Source: Moanibacter sp965226025 | GTDB taxonomy: Bacteria; Verrucomicrobiota; Verrucomicrobiia; Opitutales; UBA2987 | Assembly (NCBI GenBank): GCA_965226025.1 | Contig: CBDDCD010000002.1 | Span: 1,860,001 to 1,924,000 of the forward strand | Direction of reading: 5' to 3' | DNA: 64,000 nt | In this document: piece after piece, positions 1 to 8,924 of the stretch | Numbering within the stretch: position 1 is the first letter of the stretch | Layout: each line of letters begins with the position of its first letter | The notes under the pieces: model-generated | What the model saw: only the letters and a program-made list of their open reading frames with translations | What the model was told of the DNA's origin: nothing | Database searches by the model: none | Program-made: the position numbers and the translations under genes

Positions 1-1
1 T

Positions 2-67
2 CGCTACTACTACGATGAGATGCCGGCCGGCGTCGGCCTCGACGAGTTCGTCTCCAGCTGGTCTTGA
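2..67 (+). CDS. 3' end of an unidentified gene (partial)
   Basis: The window opens inside a reading frame that runs from base 2 to a TGA at 65-67 and reads as a plausible protein tail (RYYYDEMPAG, then a short acidic stretch ending SSWS). It is the only frame at this edge with protein-like composition. The product is not recognisable from 21 residues. Confidence 0.4.
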   Translation, partial: RYYYDEMPAGVGLDEFVSSWS

Positions 68-193
68 CCGCCCGCGCTGCGCAAGCGACCCTAAAAGGAA
101 TCGCCAACTGATCTGGCCTGAAACTTCACTGCTGATGCGGGTTTTTCGGGCCATCGATTTTCAGCAATATACCTGGAAAACAACCCAAGGATT

Positions 194-292
194 GGAGGGG
201 CGAGGGCCCTCGAGCCCTGCAGGGACAATCAGTCTGATAAGAACGTCGTCAGTCTTCAATTCGATCAAGGGCTCGAGGGCCCTCGCCCCTCC
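194..292. repeat. Perfect 25-bp inverted repeat, 49-bp spacer
   Basis: Arms 194-218 and 268-292 are exact reverse complements, and each arm contains the palindromic core GAGGGCCCTC. A diverged third arm with similar flanks lies at 54756-54778, so this is a dispersed family. The rest of 68-539 shows no convincing gene. Confidence 0.75.
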
Positions 293-539
293 GATCTGGC
301 GGCTGATCGGGTTGCTCATCATCCGTGGGATTGCCATGCCATCCGCGGGAATTTCTCCGTCCCATCCAACTTTCGATAGAGTTTCAAACTCGATTGATCC
401 GGCCCGTCGAACCCGAAAGCTTCAGCGCAGCCGGAGGCCTGCGCTAACCTGCAGCTTGAGCCCTGTACCTTGCATCCTGAATCTCCGATCTTCACTCTAA
501 GCCCAAGAGCAGCCTATCATCCCTCCCTGGAGTGACTCG

Positions 540-816
540 ATGACGATAACCTTGGACAGCATATCCGGCATGCCGGCCATTTCGTCGTACTATCCTCCTC
601 CCCCGGCGCGCTACCGCAGCACCGTGTTCCAGTACGTCTACTTCAGGGCGGATATCGTAGCGATCGGCCGGGTGTTGCCGGCCTGTTTCGATCCGTCGGA
701 TGACGGTTTCTGCGCCGCCGTCGGACTTCGCACCCATAGAGTACCACGGAGCGCACTATGTGGAGATGGACTACACGGAGGGGCATGCTGAAGTAGTACG
801 AGACCTTATGCGCTAG
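540..816 (+). pseudogene. Acetoacetate decarboxylase-like gene, frameshifted and truncated
   Basis: From ATG 540 the frame gives an N-terminal segment typical of the acetoacetate decarboxylase (ADC) fold family: a proline-rich YPPPPARYR motif, then a strand and a ...GRVLPACFDP segment. Around 715-725 the protein-like reading moves to the +1 frame (SDFAPIEYHGAHYVEMDY) and ends at TAG 814-816. That stop lies in the first bases of the 69-bp palindromic element starting at 813. Only about 90 of the usual roughly 250 residues remain, and the catalytic lysine region is absent. The family call rests on remembered motif resemblance; the frame change and truncation are visible in the sequence. Confidence 0.45.
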
Positions 817-881
817 GAAGCTGTCGGAGTTTGACGTTTGATTGCTTTGCAAGGGACTTGATCTGTCCCACAGACTCCTAG
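813..881. mobile_element. 69-bp palindromic MITE-like element, copy A
   Basis: The element begins and ends with CTAG and has imperfect terminal inverted repeats (CTAGGAAGCTGTC against the complement of ACAGACTCCTAG). A second element of exactly 69 bp at 49057-49125 matches its reverse complement over most of its length, including the internal GCAAAGCAATCA-like block. No coding capacity. Confidence 0.7.
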
Positions 882-1074
882 GCCGGACATCCCAGTATCT
901 TCTTGCAGATGCCGCCCGGCGACACTGGTGCGGGTCGCCGTGGAGAGACGAAGAGTAAGACAAAGATGAAGACTAAGATGTGGTGGATTCTTAGTCTTAC
1001 TCTTTGTCTCGGGTCTTTGTCTTTATCTTGATCGGCGGAACTCGAGCCCGTGCTGAAGGGTCGACGATAGGATT

Positions 1075-1104
1075 AAAGAGGATGAGGAAGACGAAGAGGA
1101 AGAT
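1075..1104. repeat. Purine-rich dispersed repeat, copy 1
   Basis: A 30-bp A/G tract (AAAGAGGATGAGGAAGAC and onward) matches the reverse complement of 20036-20065 at 29 of 30 positions. It overlaps the predicted start of the FG-GAP protein. A related AAGAC/GTCTT-rich inverted stretch lies just upstream (about 945-1030). Confidence 0.6.
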
Positions 1105-3373
1105 TGTAGCATCGCTGACCCGCCTAGGATCCATCCTACTCGCCGTGGTGCTGGGGATTCTCCTGACAGGCGCCGCTCCACCGGACCAGCAGAAGGGCCA
1201 CCGGAAAATGGTCTCCCTGCTCTCGCGCATCGCGGCTCGAAGCCATGACGAGAACATCTGGCTCGGTGATCGCGAAGTTAGGATCAAGCGGCGCCGGCTT
1301 CAGAAGCTGGGGCCTTTTGCTTCGCCCGAGAGCCGGTGGCGCGGGCACTTCGAGGTCGGTACGCTGGAGCTCCGTCTGGGCAACGAAGCCGTGGCCATCG
1401 AACACCTAACGAAGTCTTACAAGCTACTTGGCAGAGTCGGCCAACGGCTGCCCGAGGGTTGGGACGATCACACCCTTTTCGAGCTCGGGGTGGCCTACCT
1501 GAGGATGGGGGAAACGCAGAACTGCTGCCTGCGCCACAACCCGGAGAGCTGCATTCTGCCGATCCGGGGCGGCGGCCTCCACACCGATAAGACCGGATCG
1601 AGAAAGGCCATCGAGCTATTTACCGAGCTGCTCGCCCGTCCCGGCATCGACATTAGAATGCAACACAAGACCCAGTGGCTGCTCAACATTGCCTACATGA
1701 CGATCGGCGGGTATCCCGACGACGTGCCGGACGCCCACCGGATCCCACCGGAAGTATTTGAGTCCGACCAACCATTCCCACGGTTCGAGAACGTTGCGAC
1801 TCGAGTGGGTCTGGACTCCTTCAACCTCTACGGCAGCGCCGTGATCGACGATTTCGACGGCGACGGTTATCTCGACGTCTTTACGACGACCTTCGATCCC
1901 GATGACCGGATCCACCTTTTCCGGAACGAACGGGACGGCACTTTTACCGACCGCACCGTGGAGGCGGGGCTCGCCGGTCTCTACGGCGGCATCAACACCG
2001 TCCAGGCCGACTACGACAACGATGGTGACGTCGATCTCTACGTGCTGCGCGGCGCCTGGATGGCCGACGGCGGGCGCCATCCCAACTCCCTGATCCGCAA
2101 CAATGGCGACGGCACCTTCACCGATGTCACCTTCGACGCAGGCCTTGGAGAGATTCATTACCCGACCCAGACGGCCGCGTGGGCGGACTACGACAACGAC
2201 GGCGACGTGGACCTCTACGTAGGCAACGAGCACAGCATGGGATTCTCCACGGAGCTCTACAGCGGCACCGGGGGAAGCCGGCGGATCGAGGCGCCCTGCC
2301 AGCTCTTCCGGAACAACGGCGACGGCACCTTCACCGACGTGGCCGCTGAGGCTGGCGTCGAGAACTTCCGGTTCGTCAAGGGCGTCGTCTGGGGCGACTA
2401 TGACGGCGATCGCTGGCCGGATCTCTACACCTCCGTGCTGGGAGGGCCGAATCGCCTCTACCGCAACAACGGCGACTTCACCTTCACCGACGTCGCCCCC
2501 CGTCTGGGCGTCACCGAACCAGCGGCTTCCTTCCCGGTCTGGTTCTGGGATTTCGATAACGACGGCGCGCTCGATCTCTACGTGCCGAGCTACCAAGGCA
2601 CGAAGGACGCCGTCGGCGCCGTAGCCGCGACCTATCTCGGTCTCGGCGTGAGCCTCGACATGCCCCGCCTCTACCGCGGCAACGGGAGGGGCGGGTTCGA
2701 GGAGGTCGCCGCCGAGCGTAACCTCACGAAGTTCCTCCTGCCCATGGGCGCCAATTTCGGTGACCTGGACAACGACGGATACCTGGACTTCTACCTCGGC
2801 ACCGGCTACCCGGACTACGAAGCGCTGATGCCGAACGTGATGTATCGAAATGTCGAGGGGAGGTATTTTGCGGACGTCACGGCGGCGGCCGGGATGGGCC
2901 ACCTCCAGAAGGGGCACGCGATCGCCTTCGCCGACCTCGACAACGACGGCGACCAAGATGTCTTCGAGCAAATGGGCGGCATCCTGCCCGGCGACCGCTA
3001 CAGCGACGCCCTCTTCGAGAATCCCGGTTTCGGCAACCATTGGATCGCGGTTCGGCTGGTCGGCGTCCGCTCCAACCGCTCCGCCATCGGAGCTCGAATC
3101 CGAGCGATCGTGGAGCAGGACGGCAGCAGCCGTTCCATCTACCGGCACGTCAACAGTGGCGGCAGCTTCGGTTCCAACCCCCTGCGCCAGACGGTCGGAC
3201 TCGGCCGGGCCGCGCGGATCCGGCGGCTGGAGATCGACTGGCCCGCCACCGGCCTCACCCAGACCTTTGAGGATGTTCCCGTGGATCGACTTCTGCGGAT
3301 CGTCGAGGGAGCCGATGAATTCGAGACGATCGAGCTAAGGAAATTCCAGCTGGGCAGGGACCAACGAGAATGA
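1082..3373 (+). CDS. Exported FG-GAP / ASPIC-UnbV beta-propeller protein
   Basis: About 763 residues. An N-terminal signal or anchor (basic MRKTKRK, then a hydrophobic LGSILLAVVLGILLTG segment) is followed by a TPR-like helical region (residues about 75-215). Residues about 235-650 carry at least seven calcium-binding FG-GAP motifs such as DFDGDGYLDVF, DYDNDGDVDLYV and DLDNDGYLDF. The C-terminal 80 residues match the ASPIC/UnbV domain (IGARIRAIVEQDG, then a GSFGSNPL stretch). Such proteins are secreted or surface-bound and poorly characterised. The frame is open from 1004, but ATG 1082 is preferred because it begins the signal peptide; part of the upstream frame is repeat DNA. No clear Shine-Dalgarno site. 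Confidence 0.85.
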   Translation: MRKTKRKIVASLTRLGSILLAVVLGILLTGAAPPDQQKGHRKMVSLLSRIAARSHDENIWLGDREVRIKRRRLQKLGPFASPESRWRGHFEVGTLELRLGNEAVAIEHLTKSYKLLGRVGQRLPEGWDDHTLFELGVAYLRMGETQNCCLRHNPESCILPIRGGGLHTDKTGSRKAIELFTELLARPGIDIRMQHKTQWLLNIAYMTIGGYPDDVPDAHRIPPEVFESDQPFPRFENVATRVGLDSFNLYGSAVIDDFDGDGYLDVFTTTFDPDDRIHLFRNERDGTFTDRTVEAGLAGLYGGINTVQADYDNDGDVDLYVLRGAWMADGGRHPNSLIRNNGDGTFTDVTFDAGLGEIHYPTQTAAWADYDNDGDVDLYVGNEHSMGFSTELYSGTGGSRRIEAPCQLFRNNGDGTFTDVAAEAGVENFRFVKGVVWGDYDGDRWPDLYTSVLGGPNRLYRNNGDFTFTDVAPRLGVTEPAASFPVWFWDFDNDGALDLYVPSYQGTKDAVGAVAATYLGLGVSLDMPRLYRGNGRGGFEEVAAERNLTKFLLPMGANFGDLDNDGYLDFYLGTGYPDYEALMPNVMYRNVEGRYFADVTAAAGMGHLQKGHAIAFADLDNDGDQDVFEQMGGILPGDRYSDALFENPGFGNHWIAVRLVGVRSNRSAIGARIRAIVEQDGSSRSIYRHVNSGGSFGSNPLRQTVGLGRAARIRRLEIDWPATGLTQTFEDVPVDRLLRIVEGADEFETIELRKFQLGRDQRE

Positions 3374-3402
3374 TCCATCTCCGCCGATCCCAAACACGAG
3401 AA

Positions 3403-3428
3403 GGTGGGCCGGGCCGTCCCGGCACGGC
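3403..3428. repeat. 26-bp GC-rich dispersed palindrome, copy 1
   Basis: Begins GGTGGGCCGGG, has a short palindromic core and ends CACGGC. Copies lie at 11358, 30731, 30787, 44906, 44961 and 59700, all between genes. Here it occupies the gap between the FG-GAP gene and a PhyH gene. Confidence 0.75.
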
Positions 3429-3560
3429 AGACGCTCTTTCGGGGTATACACTGTGCAGACAATGTTCCCGGATTCCGATACCACGGTCAGAACCAGCGGA
3501 ACCGGCCCCGCCCGGATTGAGCCGGCAGGGATATAGCGAAGAGGCTCTAGACCTCGAAGG

Positions 3561-4409
3561 ATGAAACTGACGGAACCGCAGGTCGCTTTCTTTGAAACCT
3601 TCGGGTATCTCGTCGTTCGCGGGCTCCTCACGCATGAGGAGACCGGCCGCGTGATCGAGGCTTTCGAATGGTCGATCCAGAACTGGGGTGGGGGCGCTGA
3701 GCACGACGGTAGCAAGCGGACTATGTTCGGTGGTCCGATCGAGCACACACCTGAGCTCTGCGCCCTGATGGATCATCCGAAAATTCTCGGACTGATTGGC
3801 AGTGTGACCGGAGAGGACTTTAACTACTGCGGTGGTGACGGGAACTATTACACGGGCGACACGAGGTGGCATCCTGACGGAAACTGGGGCCAGTTGTGGG
3901 CAACGAAAACTGCCTTTTACCTGGATGAGGTCCGAGCGGACAGCGGTTGTCTGAGAGTGATACCCGGAAGCCACCGTCCTGACCAATTCATTCGCAGGGA
4001 TGGGATCCAACCACGAGACTCGATGGAGATGTATGGTGTCCCACCTAAAGAATTCCCAGGCAGTCTTCCGCTCGAGACCCGGCCTGGTGACGTCGTGATC
4101 TTCAACCACGACCTGTATCACGCATCCTTCGGCGGTAGCAATCGACGACGGATGTTCACGATGAACTGCACCCGACACGCCAGAAGGCCGGAGGACACGG
4201 AACTGCTCCGAGAGTATGTGCGCGTCCACTCCCCCGGCGGAAATAACATCGACACCGGCGCCGGAATGTATTTCCCCACCATGCTCGATACGGCGGACGA
4301 AGCGCGAATGGCACACCTCTTCCAGGCTCGTGACATGCACGACGAGCTGTTCCCACAGTTTGCGCGTCAGGCCCGGGATCGAGAACCGTACCGGGGTAGG
4401 ATTCGATGA
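3561..4409 (+). CDS. PhyH family Fe(II)/2-oxoglutarate dioxygenase, classical HxD type
   Basis: 282 residues, the usual length for bacterial phytanoyl-CoA dioxygenase homologues. The double-stranded beta-helix shows an iron triad: H-P-D in TRWHPDGNWG (about residues 103-106) and a distal His in NHDLYHASFGG (about 188), then an Arg-rich stretch (NRRRMF) where 2-oxoglutarate is normally gripped. The N-terminal FFETFGYLVVRGLL is the family's typical opening. Substrate unknown; these cytosolic enzymes hydroxylate small molecules. It ends 11 bp before the convergent propeller gene. Unlike the paralogues at 8017, 28805 and 41466, it keeps the carboxylate iron ligand. Confidence 0.9.
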   Translation: MKLTEPQVAFFETFGYLVVRGLLTHEETGRVIEAFEWSIQNWGGGAEHDGSKRTMFGGPIEHTPELCALMDHPKILGLIGSVTGEDFNYCGGDGNYYTGDTRWHPDGNWGQLWATKTAFYLDEVRADSGCLRVIPGSHRPDQFIRRDGIQPRDSMEMYGVPPKEFPGSLPLETRPGDVVIFNHDLYHASFGGSNRRRMFTMNCTRHARRPEDTELLREYVRVHSPGGNNIDTGAGMYFPTMLDTADEARMAHLFQARDMHDELFPQFARQARDREPYRGRIR

Positions 4410-4420
4410 CGTTCCTTACG

Positions 4421-5941
4421 CTACCTGAACTGGAACGAGTAGAGCTTGGCGTTCTTGAAGTAGAAGCGAAGTTTTATCGGCTTGCCGGCCAGCGGCCTCA
4501 CGTCGGAACTGCCCTTCCACGACACGACATGGGCTGGGCTCGACTTCGTGATCGGGTCGGCGTCAGTGAACGTGAACCCATGCAGCTTCTTGTGATTGGC
4601 CCTCAAGATCTCAACACGAACTTCGCCGGGACCGGGCCCTGCTGCAATCGGCGCCATGCTCAGGTTGAGATGCAAGCGCGAGCCCGAGAATCCGAACGGG
4701 AGAGTCACCATCTGGCTGAAGGATTCAGGTTCCTTGAAGACTTGCCGCTCGGCATAGATGTGCGCAAGTTCGTCCTCGGATCTGTCCTTTACGACCCAGC
4801 CCTTTCCGCTGTCCAGGGAGACGAATCCGTCGAGACGCGAGACTGCCAGGCCAATGCCCTCGGTGGACTTATCGCCGAGCTTCAGGGCGATTTCCGGTGA
4901 ACGGCTATTGGTACCAATATAGTAGGTGAAGATTCGGTCCCCGTGGACAATGATGTCCTGAGCATAGACGCTGGCAGAATCGAAGTCGGCCCTGGCGCCT
5001 CCCCGGGGAATGAACGGCTCGCGGTAGTTGCGCTCGAAGTGAAACCCATCCCGGCTGAAGACAACCTCCGGATGATGGGTCACGTTGGTCGTGCGAAAGA
5101 TCCAAAGCAGCCCCACGTAGACCCCCTCGTAGGCGATGACCGGCATGCTGTAAAACTCGGTGTCGGGAAAGTCGTTCTCGTCCGGTACCAAGATGATCTC
5201 GGGCTCGCTCCAGTGGATCATGTCAGGGCTCTCGGCCCTGCCGATCAGACGCTTACCATAGGGACCCCGCCAGTGGTGACTGGCCTCCATGGTCACGTAG
5301 TAAGTCTCGCGAATCGGATCCCAGCCTTGGAAACGACCGGCCCAACGTCCCAACTCACGCCCGGTATCGATGACGGGATTGCCCTCGTAGGGCGTCCAGT
5401 CCAACCCATCGGGGGAATAGAACAGTTGGTATTGCATGCCTCGGGTCTGCGTGTTGCCGATCATGCGCAGCGCCTTGTATAGCTTGGTGGGGTCTTTCTC
5501 GTGCAGGTCCTGGAAGGCCGGCACGGTGGGCAGATTCTCGCTCTGGGGAAGGATGTTATTGTCTGTTGATCCATTGAACTCCACGAGCCCGAGCGAAGGT
5601 CTCTCCCAAACGAAGCCATCCTGCGAGGTGGCCAGACATGTCACCTCCCCTCGGGTGTCTGTGATGAGGCCCGCTGCGCCACCGGGAACCGGCTTGCCCT
5701 TCTCAAGGTGGACGGTGCTGGTCGATGCAGAGTACCACATCTTAAACATCTGGTCCTGCTCGTCGAAAATCACCTTAGCGGGCCGCATGAAGTTCCCTTC
5801 CCAGGGCCGCTCCGGCCGGAGGATGGGGTTGTCGTCCGCCTTGAGAGCGGGGTTCAAGCCCTGCTTTGCATTGGTCAAGCTCTCGATGAGGTAATCATCG
5901 AAGAAAAGCTGCTTGTTGGATCCGATATCGAGTATGGCCAT
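4421..5941 (-). CDS. Five-bladed beta-propeller glycosidase-like protein (GH32/GH43 type)
   Basis: 506 residues, no signal peptide. The start (LFFDDYLIES) and repeated blades (MFKMWYSAS, YQLFYSPDGLDW, FQGWDPIRETYYVTMEA, VVFSRDGFHFE) are typical of the large family of GH32/43-like propellers found beside sulfatases and PhyH genes. A C-terminal beta-sandwich follows from about residue 400. Catalytic carboxylates cannot be assigned with confidence. It probably binds or cleaves a glycoside, but activity is unproven. It converges with the PhyH gene at 3561 and diverges from the deacylase at 6082; the 140-bp gap 5942-6081 must hold both promoters. Confidence 0.75.
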   Translation of the reverse strand: MAILDIGSNKQLFFDDYLIESLTNAKQGLNPALKADDNPILRPERPWEGNFMRPAKVIFDEQDQMFKMWYSASTSTVHLEKGKPVPGGAAGLITDTRGEVTCLATSQDGFVWERPSLGLVEFNGSTDNNILPQSENLPTVPAFQDLHEKDPTKLYKALRMIGNTQTRGMQYQLFYSPDGLDWTPYEGNPVIDTGRELGRWAGRFQGWDPIRETYYVTMEASHHWRGPYGKRLIGRAESPDMIHWSEPEIILVPDENDFPDTEFYSMPVIAYEGVYVGLLWIFRTTNVTHHPEVVFSRDGFHFERNYREPFIPRGGARADFDSASVYAQDIIVHGDRIFTYYIGTNSRSPEIALKLGDKSTEGIGLAVSRLDGFVSLDSGKGWVVKDRSEDELAHIYAERQVFKEPESFSQMVTLPFGFSGSRLHLNLSMAPIAAGPGPGEVRVEILRANHKKLHGFTFTDADPITKSSPAHVVSWKGSSDVRPLAGKPIKLRFYFKNAKLYSFQFR

Positions 5942-6081
5942 CGGTAATACTCACATATAGCTACTTATATCGTCGCATCAAGGACCCATATTTCGACTGA
6001 CTTTTTCTTATTGAACCCGGACATTCCACTAACCTTCTGCTACGAAGAATGTGAAATTTTCGGGTTAAGAAAGGATCATCC

Positions 6082-7633
6082 ATGCAATTCGACTGCATCA
6101 TTCGCGGCGGAAAAATCGCTGACGGCACTGGCGCCAGCGAGCCCTTTGCGGCGGCTATCGGTATCGTGGCAGGAAAGATCGCCGCTATCGGCGACCTCGA
6201 CACTGTGCCGGCAGAGAGCGTCATCGACGCCCAAGGGAAGATCGTCTGCCCCGGTTTTATAGACGTCCACGTCCATTCGGAATTCGCTCTCCTGGGAGGC
6301 CGTGACCAACTGGCTACGCTGCGCCAGGGCGTGACCCACCCAGTTGCTCGCCCCGGACGGCTTTGGCTGGGCCCCTCTCAGTCCAGAGCGAGCGCGGGAG
6401 TTCTGGGACTACGCCCACTTTGCCTACGCCGCCATGGATCTGTCCTTTGATTGGCCCACGGCCGAATCCTATCTGGACATTTTTAAAGACCGCATTCCCG
6501 CGAACGTCTACTCCCAGGTCCCCCATTGCGCGGTGCGCCTGCACGCCATGGGCTGGGAGCCCCGTATTGCTACTGACGCGGAACTCCAGGTCATGGAAGA
6601 AAAAACCCGCGAGTGGATGGAAGCCGGGGCCGGAGCCCTGTGCTTGGGGCTCGATTACCAGCCCAGCGCCAACGCCGACCTGCGTGAGCTGGTGGCACTG
6701 TCCAAAGTAGCCGCTTCTTACGGCGGAATATACGCCGCCCATTTGCGCTACCAGCTCCTGGGCCGCACCGCCGCCTGGGAGGAGATCATGGAAATCTCCC
6801 AACAGGCCGACATCCCGGTCCACGTCTCCCACGAGAGAGTGGACGAGGAAACCGGTCCCCTGCTCGAACGGGCCGACCGCGAAGGCATCGACCTGACCCT
6901 GGAATCTTATCTTTACCCGGCCGGCATGACCCACGTCGTCATGATGCTGCCCATGGATATCCAGGTCGGCAGTCCACAGGAAGTACTGGAACGCATGCAA
7001 AAGCCTGGCACCCGCGCAATCAGCCTGCCCCACTTGCGCAAAAATCTCGGCACCCGGGGCAACCAGATTGTCGGCCACACCCGCTCGGGTCGCTACACCG
7101 GCATGACCCTGGCCGAGGCCGCTGCTAGCACAGGTAAATCCTGGGAAGAATTCGCCTACGACCTGGTACTTGAGGAAGACGGCGTCGAAGCCTTCATCTT
7201 TCCTTGGCAGACCCCGATGGAAGAAAACGAAGCGACCCTACGGCGCACGGCTCCTCACCCGCGCGTCATGATCGCCAGCGATGGAGTCTACAACGTCCAG
7301 CACCCCCATCCGCGGGGCAGTGGTTGTTTCGTACAGGTCCTCGGCCGCTACGTCCGCGAGTTGAAACTGCTCTCCCTGCAGGAGGCCGTCTACAAAATGA
7401 GCGGCTTCCCAGCCCAGCGCTTTGGCCTGTCAGACCGGGGCCGCATTGCCATCGGCCTATCCGCCGATCTGGTCGTTTTCGATCCCGATACGGTAGCCGC
7501 TCGCTCGACCTTCCAGGACCCTATTCAGAGCGCCGCCGGGGTGGACGGCGTCATGGTCAACGGCCAGTGGGTGATCCAGAACGGCACCCCAACTGGGGCC
7601 CTGCCCGGAAAAGTGCTGCGCCATAGTGCCTAA
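6082..7633 (+). pseudogene. N-acyl-D-amino-acid deacylase (amidohydrolase), single-base frameshift
   Basis: Together the two frames make a nearly complete metal-dependent amidohydrolase of the D-aminoacylase type. The N-terminal part (ATG 6082, AAGGA 7 nt upstream) carries the metal motif GFIDVHVHSEF. The C-terminal part has SHE at the expected mid-barrel position, MIASDGVYN, HPHPRGSGCFVQVLGRYVRE and a closing GLSADLVVFD strand. The frame changes at about 6334-6340: GTGACC-C-ACCCAG has one C more than needed to read GVTTQLLAPDGFG. Without it the protein would be about 516 residues. Either the gene is newly inactive or this is a sequencing error. The family hydrolyses N-acyl-D-amino acids. Confidence 0.75.
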
Positions 7634-8016
7634 CAAGGTAATCTCGTTGAGCAGCAAAGCCGCAACCAAAGAGAAGAGAACCACAGAGGACACTGAGACA
7701 CGGAGGACGACCACGGATTTTCACGGATGGGAAATGGGAATGTGAATTGAGATTGATGGGCGACGATCTTCTGTATCCGTGACCATCCAGCGCGCAGATA
7801 TGATCCGTGGTCTCTTATTTATCGATTTCAGCATCAATACCTTATGAAGATCCGTGGAGAAAAACGGGGATTGAGTTTGGAGGGATTCTCACGAATGAAG
7901 TACCTAGCACGCGAAACCGCATCGTGATTTTTCGGAGTGGAGGGCTTGCATGTGCAGAGCGCTTGTTGGATGGTGGTTACTAAGCAGAGACATCATTCCC
8001 AGGGAGAGAACCAGCT
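7634..8016. other. Intergenic stretch with two dispersed repeats
   Basis: No gene seen. Bases 7649-7668 (GAGCAGCAAAGCCGCAACCA) recur at 42310-42329 with one change. Bases 7681-7707, in the ACCACAGAGGACAC style common in environmental genomes, recur inverted at 17234-17260 (26 of 27 identical). An AGGGAG ribosome-binding site for the next gene lies near 8001. Confidence 0.6.
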
Positions 8017-8901
8017 ATGAATGAATCACGCCCCAACACTTCGTGCTCGATCACTGAGGAAACGGTGGAGATGTCCACCGATGAGAAATACCTCTTCGAC
8101 CTGCTCGGATTTTTGATCGTGCGGGAGGTGCTGAGTCCCGAACAGCTTGAGGTGGCCAACGCCGCCATCGATTCTTTGGAACTCACGGCAAGCCCGGAAT
8201 ATTTCCGGGACTCAACGGCCTTAAAGGGCGAAAACAGATCGACCCGGCTGGGCGCAAACGCGAACCTGATAGAATTGCCCAAGCCGTTCTGCGATCCGTT
8301 CAGGGAGATGCTGGCGCACCCAAAAACCGTTCCCCACTTGAACACCATCCTCGGGGAAGGCTGGCGACTGGACCACGGGCCCGGGCTGATTGCCATGGAT
8401 AAGGGATGCTCCGGCGGAAAGCTGCACGGCAATTTCGACAACGCTCCCTATTTCTACCGAGAGGGTAAGATCTTCACCGGCCTCTGTGTGATCGAATACC
8501 TGCTTGCAGATGAAGGTCCTGGTGACGGCGGGGTATGCGTTGTCCCGGGGAGCCACAAGGCCAACCTGGCGTGCCCGGACGAGATGCTCAGGTGGGAGCG
8601 CTACCAGGAATATGTGACGGAGATCCATGCTAAGGCCGGGGATGCGCTCATTTTCAGCGAGGCGTGCACCCATGGGACACTTCCCTGGACGGCGGATAAC
8701 CAACGCCGGGCCATCCTCTATAAGTACAACACCGGTCACATGGCTTGGGGCGGAGGGGGCCTGCGCGGCCCGCTTCCCGAGTACTGGGACGAACTCACGG
8801 CACCCCAACAGGCGGCCCTGCTGCTCCCTTCACACCACTCCCGACGGCCCAAGCCAAGCAACGGTTATAGCGGCCTCGCTGAGATCAAGAATTCTGAGTG
8901 A
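8017..8901 (+). CDS. PhyH family protein, H-G-N variant lacking the usual Asp ligand
   Basis: 294 residues. Its conserved blocks place it with the paralogues at 28805 and 41466: KLHGNFDNAPYF, GDGGVCVVPGSHKANLACP, FSEACTHGTLPW and QRRAILYKY. The position that should read H-x-D is H-G-N (about residue 136), though an Asp follows two residues later. The distal His (CTHG) and the 2-oxoglutarate Arg (RR) are present. ATG 8017 follows AGGGAG by about 10 nt. It heads a plus-strand run with the DHDPS-family gene 23 bp downstream. Parts of this gene are duplicated elsewhere: its last 178 bp around the insertion sequence at 12573-14573, and 32 bp at 42330-42361. Confidence 0.85.
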   Translation: MNESRPNTSCSITEETVEMSTDEKYLFDLLGFLIVREVLSPEQLEVANAAIDSLELTASPEYFRDSTALKGENRSTRLGANANLIELPKPFCDPFREMLAHPKTVPHLNTILGEGWRLDHGPGLIAMDKGCSGGKLHGNFDNAPYFYREGKIFTGLCVIEYLLADEGPGDGGVCVVPGSHKANLACPDEMLRWERYQEYVTEIHAKAGDALIFSEACTHGTLPWTADNQRRAILYKYNTGHMAWGGGGLRGPLPEYWDELTAPQQAALLLPSHHSRRPKPSNGYSGLAEIKNSE

Positions 8902-8924
8902 GACAGACTGGTAAAGGAATATCC

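Noticed and set aside
15..500. Plus-strand frame covering the 25-bp inverted repeat
   Set aside because: Serine/arginine-rich translation through repeat DNA, no ribosome-binding site, no recognisable protein features.
1616..3148. Long minus-strand frame opposite the FG-GAP gene
   Set aside because: It is the mirror of Asp/Gly-rich GC codons in the real gene; its translation is valine/glutamate low complexity with no family features.
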